A DNA stretch of 64,000 nt from JBBDMU01 sp040905685 (GCA_040905685.1 JBBDRB010000101.1:1-64000); one strand, 5' to 3'; shown: positions 18,099 through 27,408, counted from the stretch's first letter. Made by a program: numbers and translations. The notes: generated by a model not told the origin, from the sequence alone.

Positions 18099-18133
18099 AA
18101 ATCGGGTTGCATCGCTAATGCAACCCGATTTTT
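18099..18133 (+). terminator. Perfect 14-bp hairpin with T run between divergent genes
   Basis: Arms 18099-18112 and 18118-18131 are exact reverse complements around a 5-base loop CGCTA. On the plus strand the sequence runs into TTTTT at 18129-18133, which is the form of an intrinsic terminator. No plus-strand gene ends nearby: it lies in the gap between the divergent acidic-protein and CcmA-like genes. It may therefore act as a leader attenuator for the ABC gene or block antisense transcription. Confidence 0.6.
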
Positions 18134-18211
18134 ATCGTTCAACGGGTTCCTTTCCCGTTCATCCGGCCCGGAAGCGGGTAAATGGTTAACGATAACTGTA
18201 TCTTGAACGCT

Positions 18212-18835
18212 ATGATTACCCTGGAAACTTATGATCTGGCCAAGCGTTTTGGAAGAAAAATTGTATTCAATGATGTAGAAATACAATTCAAGGGCAGCGT
18301 TCTTGGCATTGGCGGTGCCAATGGCAGCGGAAAATCAACCCTGTTAAAATGCCTGGCGGGGTTGCTGAGGCCGTCAGCCGGTTTGGTGAAGTGGCAAACC
18401 GGCGGGGAAAAACGGGACGGTCCGCTACCGCGCAAAAACATAGGCTATGCGGCTCCCTATGTAAATCATTACGCTGAATTAAGTGTAGCCGGCAACCTTG
18501 ATTTTATAAGCCGGCTGCGATCCCTGGAACAGGGGAAAGAGCGTATTGCCGAACTGCTTGATATATTGGGCATACTCCATCAGAAGGATGTCCCTTTTGG
18601 ATTGCTGTCTTCCGGTCAGCAGCAACGGGTTAAACTGGCGGCGGCATTACTGGATAAACCCCAGGTACTGTTTCTGGATGAACCCGGCACCAACCTGGAT
18701 AAGCAGGGCAGCGAGACGGTGTACACCCTTATACACGATTATGTTAAGGCGGGAGGGGCGGTTATGCTGGCTTCCAATAATGGAAAGGAGCTTTCCATTT
18801 GCGATGAAGTTATCGTTTTGGAGACCCTGCCGTAA
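18212..18835 (+). CDS. ABC transporter ATP-binding protein, CcmA-like
   Basis: A 207-residue short ABC ATPase. Walker A is GGANGSGKSTLLK, the signature region is LLSSGQQQRVKLAAAL, Walker B is VLFLDEPGTNLD, and the switch position has Asn (ASNNGKE) where His is usual. Its short length and LLKCLAGLLRPSAG pattern resemble the haem/cytochrome-c exporter ATPase CcmA. I choose ATG 18212 over an upstream ATG at 18182, because the conserved first strand begins right after it. No permease gene is adjacent, so the CcmA assignment is tentative. A strong hairpin lies in its upstream region (18099-18133). Confidence 0.75.
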   Translation: MITLETYDLAKRFGRKIVFNDVEIQFKGSVLGIGGANGSGKSTLLKCLAGLLRPSAGLVKWQTGGEKRDGPLPRKNIGYAAPYVNHYAELSVAGNLDFISRLRSLEQGKERIAELLDILGILHQKDVPFGLLSSGQQQRVKLAAALLDKPQVLFLDEPGTNLDKQGSETVYTLIHDYVKAGGAVMLASNNGKELSICDEVIVLETLP

Positions 18836-18963
18836 TGCATGGCAACGGGAAACGCTTCTGCCGATTTTCAGGTAATAAAGAATTGCTTTTAAGTCCTCTT
18901 ACCGATAATTTCCATTGGATATGAACTAATTGCTCCATAAACACGAAAACCTAAGGAACTATA

Positions 18964-19296
18964 ATGGCTTACGTAGTAACTGAACCATGCATTAATTGTA
19001 AATACACCAATTGCGCTTCTGTTTGTCCGGTTGACGCATTCAGGGAAGGACCAAACTTTCTGACCATCGACCCTGACGACTGTATAGATTGCGATGCATG
19101 TGTTGCAGAATGCCCTGTTGAAGCTATTTATCCTGACGATGAAGTGCCTGAAAAATGGGAACATTATATAGAGTGGAATGAACGTCTGGCTGAAAAATGG
19201 GATGATAATGTGATCAATGAAACCAAAGATCCCCTGCCCGATGCTGAAGAATGGGAATCTAAGGAAAAAAATGAGAACGACATCGTACAGGATTGA
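18964..19296 (+). CDS. fdxA: Seven-iron ferredoxin (FdxA-like)
   Basis: Small cytosolic electron carrier of 110 residues. The N-terminal EPCINCKYTNCASVCPVDAF motif and the second ECP-type motif CIDCDACVAECPVEAI match FdxA ferredoxins, which hold one 3Fe-4S and one 4Fe-4S cluster. The pattern GPNFLTIDPDDC between them is highly characteristic. The C-terminal third is acidic and probably caps the cluster domain. It is 128 bp behind the CcmA-like gene and 83 bp ahead of folP. Its redox partner cannot be told from context. Confidence 0.95.
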   Translation: MAYVVTEPCINCKYTNCASVCPVDAFREGPNFLTIDPDDCIDCDACVAECPVEAIYPDDEVPEKWEHYIEWNERLAEKWDDNVINETKDPLPDAEEWESKEKNENDIVQD

Positions 19297-19379
19297 GCCA
19301 AAGAATTTCTCAGATAATCCGGGATTATGTTTGGGAATAAAAAAGTTTATAACCGGAGCATTTTTTTCAAAACTGATTA

Positions 19380-20198
19380 TTGAAGAGACCTGATTATTCC
19401 CGTCCCATGGTGATGGGTATACTAAATGTAACGCCTGATTCCTTTTCAGACGGCGGCCGGTATTTACGGCCCAACGAATCCTTGCAGCGAGTGGAAACGA
19501 TGATCGGGGAGGGAGCGGCCATCATCGATATTGGGGGGGAATCCACCCGGCCCGGAGCGGAGCCTGTCAGTGCGGATGAAGAGCTGGCCCGGGTGATGCC
19601 CGTTCTCGAAGCGGCCGTGCCTCGTTTCCCGGATACTTTTTTTTCTATCGATACCACGAAATACAAAGTAGCAAAGGCCGCCCTGGATCAGGGAGCGCAT
19701 ATTATAAATGATGTGAGCGGCCTGCAAAAAGTGCCTGAATTTGCCGATCTGTGTCGTGAGTTTGCCGCCACCCTGGTTATTATGCATTCCAAGGGCATGC
19801 CCAAAACCATGCAGCATAATCCACGGTACAGAAACGTAGTGGATGAAGTGGATGCCTTCTTCACATTGCGGATCAGGCAGGCGGAAGACTCGGGGTGTAA
19901 CCATATCATACTGGATCCGGGCCTTGGTTTTGGGAAAACGCTGGCTCATAATCTGGATTTGCTGGCACATTTCGGGAAGTTTACGGCACACGGGTATCCG
20001 GTCATGGCAGGGGCTTCCCGGAAAACTTCAATCGGCCAAATCCTGAATGATCGTCCTGTGGAAGGACGGCTGGCCGGTACTCTGGCCGCTCATTACGATG
20101 CTCTTACCAAAGGCTGCAAAATAATACGCGTCCATGATGTAAAAGAAGCATTTGATACAATTTTAATTTATAATGCTATCTATTCGTTAAACAACTAA
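19380..20198 (+). CDS. folP: Dihydropteroate synthase
   Basis: Condenses p-aminobenzoate with the pterin pyrophosphate in folate synthesis; the target of sulfonamides. Conserved segments are MGILNVTPDSFSDGGRY, IDIGGESTRPGA, SIDTTKYKVAKAALDQGAHIINDVSG, the LDPGLGFGKT loop and a C-terminal RVHDV. At 272 residues it is normal. The start is TTG 19380, giving the short basic N-terminus that precedes the conserved region. It is 12 bp upstream of cdaA, an arrangement common in Bacteroidota, and the two are almost certainly co-transcribed. Confidence 0.96.
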   Translation: MKRPDYSRPMVMGILNVTPDSFSDGGRYLRPNESLQRVETMIGEGAAIIDIGGESTRPGAEPVSADEELARVMPVLEAAVPRFPDTFFSIDTTKYKVAKAALDQGAHIINDVSGLQKVPEFADLCREFAATLVIMHSKGMPKTMQHNPRYRNVVDEVDAFFTLRIRQAEDSGCNHIILDPGLGFGKTLAHNLDLLAHFGKFTAHGYPVMAGASRKTSIGQILNDRPVEGRLAGTLAAHYDALTKGCKIIRVHDVKEAFDTILIYNAIYSLNN

Positions 20199-20210
20199 TT
20201 TAAAAGGTTC

Positions 20211-21023
20211 TTGGAGTTATTCCCTATTGGTTTTCTTGATTTTGGTCTGAAGGACCTGATCGAAACGCTTATCATAGCATCGATACTTTATTACCTGTAC
20301 CGGTGGACGAGAGGGTCATTTGCTGTTCCGGCATTTGTGGGTATACTCATTGTATTTCTCGTCAATGCACTGGTAAGTGCCCTGGGGCTGACGACTATAA
20401 ACTTTGTGATGAGCCGCATCCTCGATGTGGGCATTCTTGCTGTAATCATCCTGTTTCAGCCGGAACTGAGAAAGCTGTTATACAGCATCGGACTCAATAC
20501 CAATTTTGACAGGTTTTTTGGCAAAAGTGGATCGACCGAAACGGTGGAAGAGGTTATTCAGGCTGTAAAAACTTTGTCGAGAACCAAAACAGGGGCCCTT
20601 ATTGTTTTTTCGAAACGGTCGGGACTGCATGATCTGATCGAGGTAGGCGTAAAAATTGATGCCGTGGTTACCAGCCAGCTGCTGCTGACGATCTTCAATA
20701 AGGAAGCGCCTTTGCATGACGGAGCCGTAATAATCAGGAACAACAAACTGGTGGCGGCAAGTTCATATTTGCCCATTAGTCAAAATCCAAACATATCTTC
20801 GGTGTTTGGGACCCGCCACAGGGCCGCCGTAGGGGTTACGGAAATCAACAATGTTTTCGTTATTGTCGTCTCTGAAGAAACGGGAAGAATTTCCATAGCC
20901 AGGCATGGAGCGTTAACCAGCGGACTCACTATTCAAAAACTTCGGTATGAAATGCAGGAAGCTCTTGGCGAGGAGGAGATAAAGGAGGACGAAACCGGCT
21001 TTTCCATCAGTAATGAAACCTAA
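20211..21023 (+). CDS. cdaA: Diadenylate cyclase CdaA (c-di-AMP synthase)
   Basis: Membrane-bound enzyme joining two ATP into cyclic di-AMP. Three N-terminal membrane helices (about residues 12-31, 38-58, 66-84) are followed by the DAC/DisA_N domain (about 105-255). Catalytic motifs are intact: DGA at 170-172 and RHR at 202-204. It starts with TTG 20211, 12 bp after folP. The CdaR partner often found with cdaA in Firmicutes is absent, as is usual in Bacteroidota. A receiver/metallo-beta-lactamase fusion on the opposite strand ends 9 bp downstream. Confidence 0.96.
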   Translation: MELFPIGFLDFGLKDLIETLIIASILYYLYRWTRGSFAVPAFVGILIVFLVNALVSALGLTTINFVMSRILDVGILAVIILFQPELRKLLYSIGLNTNFDRFFGKSGSTETVEEVIQAVKTLSRTKTGALIVFSKRSGLHDLIEVGVKIDAVVTSQLLLTIFNKEAPLHDGAVIIRNNKLVAASSYLPISQNPNISSVFGTRHRAAVGVTEINNVFVIVVSEETGRISIARHGALTSGLTIQKLRYEMQEALGEEEIKEDETGFSISNET

Positions 21024-21032
21024 CAGGACCTG

Positions 21033-22286
21033 CTAGGTCTGCATGGGTTCACCGGCATGGACCTTCATTTTAAATACATCACCTTCACGGGCCGCCTGTA
21101 TCGAATGAAAGCTCCCGGCGTGCTCCTGTAGCTTACGATCGAGAGCGGCCAGCACCTTGTCCGTCGAATCCGGATCGTGATGCGTTATAAACAGGTTCTT
21201 AACTCCGCTTTCACAGCAAATATCCACCGCATCCTCCCATGCCGAATGCCCCCAGTTCCTTCTGGAAGGGTAGTTCATCCGGTCATACTGCCCGTCGTGA
21301 ATCACTACGTCCACATTTTTGATAAACTCCCTCAAATGCCCTTTGAAAGCGATCGAATCGCCATACTCATCGGGTACCAGTTCATTGTCCGGGCAATAGA
21401 CGATGACCTTCCCGCGGCAATGAATCTTATATATTGCGGTTGCCACCGGATGGTTGGAGAGCATAAACTCAACCTGATAATCCCCGTAATCCTGCAAGCC
21501 CGGTTTCTGGTTGTGGTAGGTCAGCTTAGCCTGCAGCATTTCGGTCGTTACAGGGAAATAGGTGAATGTCATCTGGCCGGATAAAACCTCTTCAGAGCTA
21601 ACGCTTCGTGCCTGACGGGGCATATGTATACTGAACTTGTTATCCGGGCTGTATATCGGTTTAAAAAAAGGAAAACCCTGGATATGATCCCAGTGAGCAT
21701 GGGTAATGAAGATACGGCCGTTGATCACATCTTTTTTGGAAACTATGTCATTTCCCAGGTTCCGGATGCCGGATCCCGAATCCAGGATAAGGAGCTCTTT
21801 GGCTTCGGGAATAATGACCTGCACGCAGGATGTATTCCCGCCATAGATCATATTATCCCGGTTGGCGCATGGAGTCGACCCCCGGATGCCCCAGAATTTT
21901 AAATCGATGGTCGGTGAAAATACTTCCTCGATCTGATCCAGAAAAAGCTTAAGGTCGAGCGGTTTCTGGATGAAAGCGGTAACGCCTGCTTCCAGGGCCA
22001 TATCACGTTCGATGGAAAACTCCCGGGTGGTTAAGATGAAAATCGGGATGTCATGCAAACGTTTGCTTTTCTGAAGGTCTTCACAAAGGTGCAGTCCGCT
22101 CCCGTCAGGTAGGTGAAGATCGAGAAGGATGAGATCCGGCTGTATTTTCTCAATGTATTCCAGAGCACCGTCCATACGGTTCATGCTCTCGAAATGATAC
22201 CCTTTTTTGATTATGGCCTGGCTTAAGAGATCGCATATGGCGATATCATCATCGACCATAAATATGGTTTTTACATTTTTGCTCAT
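21033..22286 (-). CDS. Response-regulator receiver fused to a metallo-beta-lactamase-fold hydrolase
   Basis: A 417-residue two-domain protein. The receiver (about 1-122) has acidic residues VDDD near 11-14, phospho-acceptor Asp56, switch threonine in LTTRE and Lys108. The second domain (about 128-410) is an MBL fold with the full metal motif HAHWDH at 196-201, a later SNHP and CPDNE, and HHDP near the end. This is the RNase Z/PhnP/cyclic-nucleotide-phosphodiesterase style of MBL, not the antibiotic-hydrolysing one. I infer a phosphorylation-controlled phosphodiesterase; the substrate is unknown. It follows the DUF349 gene by 33 bp and converges on cdaA. Confidence 0.88.
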   Translation of the reverse strand: MSKNVKTIFMVDDDIAICDLLSQAIIKKGYHFESMNRMDGALEYIEKIQPDLILLDLHLPDGSGLHLCEDLQKSKRLHDIPIFILTTREFSIERDMALEAGVTAFIQKPLDLKLFLDQIEEVFSPTIDLKFWGIRGSTPCANRDNMIYGGNTSCVQVIIPEAKELLILDSGSGIRNLGNDIVSKKDVINGRIFITHAHWDHIQGFPFFKPIYSPDNKFSIHMPRQARSVSSEEVLSGQMTFTYFPVTTEMLQAKLTYHNQKPGLQDYGDYQVEFMLSNHPVATAIYKIHCRGKVIVYCPDNELVPDEYGDSIAFKGHLREFIKNVDVVIHDGQYDRMNYPSRRNWGHSAWEDAVDICCESGVKNLFITHHDPDSTDKVLAALDRKLQEHAGSFHSIQAAREGDVFKMKVHAGEPMQT

Positions 22287-22319
22287 ATGGGCTCTGTCAC
22301 CGCTACCGGCACAAGGGGA

Positions 22320-24443
22320 TTATTCATTGTTATCTGCATCAAGTTCATTATTAAGCTCGTCAATTCGCTGCAACTTCTCTTCCACCTTTGCTCTGGCCGT
22401 ATCGATTTTTTCCTGGATCTGATCGCGCAGCTGATTACCTTTTTTGCTGGGTTTAACAAAGGTGATATAATCTTCAAAGTGCAGTATTTCTTCATTCAGC
22501 TTGTCACATTCTTTCCTCAGCTTAATTACCTGTGAGGTTATTTTACGGGAGGGATTAACATTTGTTGATTTACTAACCCCAGGGGTCCGGGGAGCCTCGC
22601 CCACCCTTGTTTCGGTTCTGGCCCTGCCGTAGACCACATCGCAGGCTTCCTTAAACTCTTTATAGATGACATCTTTCTTTTTTATGGGTACAAAACCAAT
22701 CTGATTGAACTTTTCCTGTAGGGGTTTGACCAGTTCAACGGCTTCGCCCGCATCTTCATGGGTAGCCAGCTCGTTAATTTCCCCGATCAATTGCTTTTTG
22801 GCCTCCAGATTTTTTTTCTGCTCTTCCCGCTGTTCCTTGAAAAAACCCCGCCTTCTTTTATAGAATACATCCATGGCCTTCTTGAACCGCCGCCAGATCT
22901 TGCCGGACTTATTTTTAGGTACGGGGCCGATTTCCTTCCACTGCCCCATCAGGGCATCCATTTCCCGGGCCCCCTTTATCAGGTCTCCGGTATCGTTCAA
23001 CACTTCAGCCTGGTCACAAAGTTGTTTTTTGAGCTCATAGTTGCCTTGTTCCTGGTCTCGAAGCACATCAAGATTCTCTACTTTACGCTTATTGAACGTA
23101 TCAGAAGCGGCTTTAAAACGTTCCCACAGGGTCTCGTTATATTTCCTGGGTACGGATCCGACCTTTTTCCATCTCTTGTGCAGGATATTGATTTGCCGGG
23201 CAGCCAGCGCAAGGTCCTTTTCATCCTTCAGCTTTTCGGTTTCTTCACAAATGGCGAGCATTTTTTCATGATTTCGCTCAAGCTCCTTCCTGTACGCCGG
23301 GTTGAATTCCAGCTTCTTATCGTAATAGGCTTCTTTAGCCTCACGATATTTGTTTCGAAGCGGGTGGGTATTTTCCTTAGGGACCGGGCCGATCTTCTTC
23401 CATTGGGTGGAAAACTCCTCTATCCGCTTATCCAGCACCTCCCAGTTTTTCACTGCGGGTCCCGCCTCGGCCACCACCTCTTCCAGCTTTTCCAGTACCG
23501 CCAGCTTGCCGGTGAGGTTGTCTTCTTCTTTTTGCCGGGTGTTGACCAGGTATTCTACTTTGTTTTTATCAAAAAGGGCCAGCGATGCCTTATACTGTTC
23601 ATCCTGTATTTTGGCTTCCTCATCGGCAGGCAGCTTTTTAATGGCATCCCACCTTCGCTCTATACTTCTGACCTCGTCAATCGCCTGCCATTTTTTATTG
23701 GCGACAAGTTGCCGGAGTTTTTCCAGCAGGTGCTGCCTTTTTTCCAGGTTGGACTGCTTTTTGTTTCGCTGCAGAAGTTGATGCTCCGCTTTGCGTTTCT
23801 GGAAGTCAGCTTCAGCAGATCTGAATTTCCCCCACAGAACATTATAGGCTTCCCTGTCATCGGGCACAGGCAGCTTCTCCCATTTGAGACGCAGATTATC
23901 AAACTCCAGGGCCGTGTACTGCCAGTCGGATTCCTTGCTCAATGCTTCAGCCCTGGATGTCAATTCTTCGAACAGCCTGAGAACGGGCTGATTATTTTGA
24001 TCCTGCGCTTCATCCGTTTCCGGATCAGCCGCAAGAGGATGGTCACCTGAGGCAGGCTCTTCCGGCAGTGGTCCGGCGGAGGTATTCAGCGAGGCCTTCT
24101 GAGCGTTGACTTTAGACAGCAAAGCATCAAAATCACCTATTGCATTGCTTTGGATAATTTCCTGTGTCAGCGTATCCAGTTTCTGTGACTGAGCGTCCTT
24201 ATCCGGCGAGGCATCGATCATTTTGAGCACTTTATCTACGTATGCTTCCAGTTTATTAAACAGGTGTTGATAATATTCTAAAGCATCATCTATTTTTTCA
24301 GTATTGATAAGACTCAGCTCCCTGCCTTTAAAGAAAGGGTTATCTTTCTGGACAAGATGACCGTCGCCGGTCACATATCCATATTTATTTTCAAACAAAT
24401 GCACGGAGTCTTTACTATTTTGATTTAACACAGATTCGGACAT
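22320..24443 (-). CDS. DUF349-repeat coiled-coil protein
   Basis: A 707-residue, highly charged protein. It contains about six DUF349 units, each with a W..IG.VP..... W..FK.A.D.FY..R pattern (for example WKEIGPVPKNKSGKIWRRFKKAMDVFYKRR), and a coiled-coil tail. I place the start at ATG 24443, not the longer in-frame ATG at 24518, because conserved sequence begins with MSESVLNQN. DUF349 proteins are common in Bacteroidota and lack a settled function; an RNA- or ribosome-linked role has been proposed for relatives. It is the first gene of a minus-strand pair with the receiver-MBL fusion and is divergent from an ABC exporter (228-bp gap). Confidence 0.88.
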   Translation of the reverse strand: MSESVLNQNSKDSVHLFENKYGYVTGDGHLVQKDNPFFKGRELSLINTEKIDDALEYYQHLFNKLEAYVDKVLKMIDASPDKDAQSQKLDTLTQEIIQSNAIGDFDALLSKVNAQKASLNTSAGPLPEEPASGDHPLAADPETDEAQDQNNQPVLRLFEELTSRAEALSKESDWQYTALEFDNLRLKWEKLPVPDDREAYNVLWGKFRSAEADFQKRKAEHQLLQRNKKQSNLEKRQHLLEKLRQLVANKKWQAIDEVRSIERRWDAIKKLPADEEAKIQDEQYKASLALFDKNKVEYLVNTRQKEEDNLTGKLAVLEKLEEVVAEAGPAVKNWEVLDKRIEEFSTQWKKIGPVPKENTHPLRNKYREAKEAYYDKKLEFNPAYRKELERNHEKMLAICEETEKLKDEKDLALAARQINILHKRWKKVGSVPRKYNETLWERFKAASDTFNKRKVENLDVLRDQEQGNYELKKQLCDQAEVLNDTGDLIKGAREMDALMGQWKEIGPVPKNKSGKIWRRFKKAMDVFYKRRRGFFKEQREEQKKNLEAKKQLIGEINELATHEDAGEAVELVKPLQEKFNQIGFVPIKKKDVIYKEFKEACDVVYGRARTETRVGEAPRTPGVSKSTNVNPSRKITSQVIKLRKECDKLNEEILHFEDYITFVKPSKKGNQLRDQIQEKIDTARAKVEEKLQRIDELNNELDADNNE

Positions 24444-24671
24444 ACAAATGTTTTTTTTTAATTTATAGCTTGTCTTAAACGGTATATCCGGTCTGAATTT
24501 AGGTATGAGAGATAACAAAGTTTAAAATAACGCTTTTTCACCGAGCATCACAAAGGATTATACGCTAACCAGAGTGGTTTTTAGCTTTTATTAAGGGTAT
24601 GTAACCAATGAAGCGACATCAGGGAAAGTAAAGAATTATAGGTAAACATAAATATTATGGATTTTTAATTT

Positions 24672-25445
24672 ATGAATAGTCAAATTCCGGCCCTCAGGCT
24701 CGATTCCGTATCGAAGAGGTATGGTAATAACAAGGTATTGGAAGAGGTATCCCTTAAGATATATCCGGGCAGCTGTTATGGTTTGCTTGGTAATAATGGT
24801 GCGGGAAAATCCACATTGATAAATATGATCATTGATCTTACCCGGGCCGATGCCGGCAGGGTGGAGATTATGGGGAAAAACTATGGCCACAGCCCTTTAT
24901 GGATTAAATCAAGGATCGGGGTATTGCCCGAGCAGGAGCTTTTGAATTCAGAGTTCAGCGGGATGGAGCAGCTGCGGTTTACCGGGCTGCTGTATGGATT
25001 GAATGAGACCGATCTGATCCTTCGCATTAAAACGCTGTTTAATTTCTTCTTTGATGATATCGCCGATCTTGATAAGGCTTGCGGAACCTATTCAACCGGG
25101 ATGAGAAAAAAGCTGGGTTTGATTGCCGCTGTCCTGCATAAACCGGACCTTTTGATCCTGGATGAACCCTTTGCCGGCCTTGATCCCCGGTCTTCACAAT
25201 CAATGATACGTTTTCTGAGAACCTATCTAAACGAAGAACGTGCCATTCTGCTATCCTCTCATAACCTCTCGTATGTTCAGCAGGCCGCTACGGATATAGG
25301 TGTTTTACATAACAGGAAGCTGATGTATTCGGGGCCGATAAATGAATTCACCGGCAATGGGGTCAATCAGGTTGAAAAGTCTTTATTTGATCTGTTAAAT
25401 GCAGATGAAAAAAGTATTCTGGATCTGGCAAGGGTGTTATCTTGA
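24672..25445 (+). CDS. ABC exporter ATP-binding protein
   Basis: A 257-residue ATPase of the ABC-2/drug-export type. Walker A is GNNGAGKSTLI, the signature is YSTGMRKKLGLIAAVLH, Walker B is LLILDEPFAGLDP, and the switch histidine is in SSHNLSYVQQ. Export-type features include the Q-loop in VLPEQELLN. Its stop overlaps the TTG start of the permease gene by 4 bp, so the two are coupled. The cargo is unknown; related pairs in this phylum include gliding-type and lantibiotic-type exporters, which cannot be separated here. Confidence 0.9.
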   Translation: MNSQIPALRLDSVSKRYGNNKVLEEVSLKIYPGSCYGLLGNNGAGKSTLINMIIDLTRADAGRVEIMGKNYGHSPLWIKSRIGVLPEQELLNSEFSGMEQLRFTGLLYGLNETDLILRIKTLFNFFFDDIADLDKACGTYSTGMRKKLGLIAAVLHKPDLLILDEPFAGLDPRSSQSMIRFLRTYLNEERAILLSSHNLSYVQQAATDIGVLHNRKLMYSGPINEFTGNGVNQVEKSLFDLLNADEKSILDLARVLS

Positions 25446-26851
25446 AGCTGCCGTCATTTTTTGCCCTTTTCCGTTTTGTAATCAGAGCAAAAGCCCGGCT
25501 GCTCTTTACCGGTGAAGGCTCTGAACTGCTCAATGCAGGTCGCCTTATTCTGGTTTTGCTGCTGGTCGTCAATGCGGTAATCCTGGCTATTGGCTACGAT
25601 TACATACTCAATTCGACAGACGCGGAATTCTCGGCCGGATTCCTTCAGCTCTCCCTTCAGCTCATGGTGGTCCTAACCGTCGTTATTGCCGGCTACTTTC
25701 CGACGATGAAACCAAAAAGCGAGTTTGTAAAACCATTTTATCCGGTAAACAGCAAATATATCCTGATCCTGAACCATGCCGTGGATATCTTCCGTCCGGT
25801 ATACCTGTACACGCTCATCTCTCTGCTGGCCTTTTATATTTACTCCGCGGAATTTCATTTTGAAAACCTGCTGATCACATTGCTTTGGATGTATGCGGCC
25901 ATTTTAACCGATCAACTGGTAAAAACAACCATCTACAAAAGTCTGCCTCAGCATTATATTGCCATTGCCTTGTTTATGACGATCCTGATGAGCCTTGCGG
26001 CCTATTTTGTCCTTGGTCTCACCTTCCACGTTCCTGGTTTGTTTTTGCAATATGCCATGGCCCTGATGGTAATTTTAGTTTCCTGCATGGCCCTGTTCAT
26101 CTGGTCGGCATCGGGACTGGAAAACCGGGCACCGGGCCTGGCAGTGGTTCCGGAGGGAACCTCCCTAAAACGCTTTGAAATTCTGTTGATCAACCTGTTC
26201 TTCCGCCGCAAAACCACTGTTCTCATCCTGGCGGTGGTTCCGGTTATTAAAGTACTGCTGCTGGTCTACCTGTACTATTTTTATTATCGCCTGGAAACGG
26301 GAATGGGGTCCACCGATTTGGTTTACAGTTATATGCTTATGACCCCCGCTCTTGTGTTTACCTATGTCCACAATAATCTAGCGGGTTTTTTTCGTGAAGC
26401 CTGGCTATCGCATGAACTGTGCAGCGGTAGTGGGGGAAAACTTGTAAAAGCCTATACCATTACCCTGTTTCCGGTATGGTTTTATGATTTTTCCTTGTCT
26501 GTTATTTCTCTATATATCATTGGGTTATGGTCCTGGAAATACCTTGGATTCTACTTCGGTGTCTCTCTTATTCTGTACCTGCTGGGGATGAACGGTTCTG
26601 TTTATTACCCCCGGTTTATTGACAGGTTTATTTCGCTGGACCGGCTGGCTGGTCTGAAAAATAATACATCCGGATTAATGTCTTTTTACTGTGGACTGAT
26701 TATGATAGGCCTGGCAGGGTTAATAGAGACGGATACGGTGATCCTGTTTATGCCTGCCGTCGTGTTTCTTTTGTATTTTCTATACCGGAAAGCAGGAAAA
26801 TATTCAATCATGAAATTTAAAATGTATGGCGTGTTATTCCGGCAGAAATAA
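25442..26851 (+). CDS. ABC exporter membrane protein
   Basis: A 469-residue polytopic protein with about ten to twelve hydrophobic segments and no recognisable periplasmic domain. It begins at TTG 25442, inside the stop of the ATPase gene (TTGA overlap), and must be the permease partner. It resembles large single-chain ABC-2-like permeases of Bacteroidota more than two-copy small permeases. No specific substrate motif is visible. A short gene for an 89-residue protein follows 50 bp later. Confidence 0.85.
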   Translation: MKLPSFFALFRFVIRAKARLLFTGEGSELLNAGRLILVLLLVVNAVILAIGYDYILNSTDAEFSAGFLQLSLQLMVVLTVVIAGYFPTMKPKSEFVKPFYPVNSKYILILNHAVDIFRPVYLYTLISLLAFYIYSAEFHFENLLITLLWMYAAILTDQLVKTTIYKSLPQHYIAIALFMTILMSLAAYFVLGLTFHVPGLFLQYAMALMVILVSCMALFIWSASGLENRAPGLAVVPEGTSLKRFEILLINLFFRRKTTVLILAVVPVIKVLLLVYLYYFYYRLETGMGSTDLVYSYMLMTPALVFTYVHNNLAGFFREAWLSHELCSGSGGKLVKAYTITLFPVWFYDFSLSVISLYIIGLWSWKYLGFYFGVSLILYLLGMNGSVYYPRFIDRFISLDRLAGLKNNTSGLMSFYCGLIMIGLAGLIETDTVILFMPAVVFLLYFLYRKAGKYSIMKFKMYGVLFRQK

Positions 26852-26901
26852 GAGTTTGCCACGTTAGGGGTATATACATCGAACCTAAGCCAGAAAAAAA
26901 T

Positions 26902-27171
26902 ATGATTATTCTTCATCGGAAAAAGAGCGACCCCCAATCCGACCGGCTCGGGGAAAAGCTTGCAGACCTGGTGGTAGCATATGAATCTATTGATCATCCG
27001 CCTGCCGAGGCAAATGAGGATTTGCCGTTTATTGAAGAGAGCGGGCGACAGATCAAAGGAGAGAAGGAAATCGGGCAATGGCTGCTTGCGCTCGAAGAGG
27101 AACTGAACTGGCAACGTTCGCTCAGTGGTGACGGTTGCTATATCGATCCGAAAACAGGCAGAATCTGCTAA
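26902..27171 (+). CDS. Small conserved-looking hypothetical protein with a Cys-Cys C-terminus
   Basis: An 89-residue cytosolic protein with a weak thioredoxin/glutaredoxin-like strand order: VVAYESIDHPPAE, LPFIEESGRQIKG, then a helix EIGQWLLALEEEL. It ends in GDGCYIDPKTGRIC with two cysteines ten residues apart. It lacks a CxxC redox motif, so any thioredoxin-fold resemblance is structural guesswork. It sits 50 bp after the ABC permease and is followed by a hairpin at 27223-27248. Confidence 0.65.
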   Translation: MIILHRKKSDPQSDRLGEKLADLVVAYESIDHPPAEANEDLPFIEESGRQIKGEKEIGQWLLALEEELNWQRSLSGDGCYIDPKTGRIC

Positions 27172-27222
27172 TCCGGCCGGCTTCATCTGCAATACTTTGT
27201 CCTGCACATGGATGGCCATTCC

Positions 27223-27262
27223 AACGCCTGACATGTCTTTCAGGTGTTAATTTATTTTAATT
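27223..27262 (+). terminator. Probable intrinsic terminator after the small hypothetical gene
   Basis: Arms 27223-27231 and 27240-27248 form a 9-bp stem (one G-U pair) with an 8-base loop, followed by the T/A-rich tract AATTTATTTTAATT. It lies 50 bp after the 89-residue protein gene. The rest of the 237-bp gap to the histidine kinase is AT-rich, and I see no clear promoter in it. Confidence 0.45.
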
Positions 27263-27408
27263 AAGTAGAAAATAAATGTATTCTAATTTAGTTATTGTAT
27301 GTGATAAATGTATGTTTTTTAAAACTTTATAGCTTTATTCGGTAAATAATCTATTGAATGTTAGAGTAGCTCTTCCAGGTTAATAGCTTAAAAGGTGATG
27401 GTATTTAA

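Noticed and set aside
22758..24050. A 430-codon plus-strand frame opposite the DUF349 gene
   Set aside because: The product is a Phe/Leu/Gln-rich low-complexity string, the expected antisense of a Lys/Glu-rich repeat protein; the DUF349 frame has clear family repeats.
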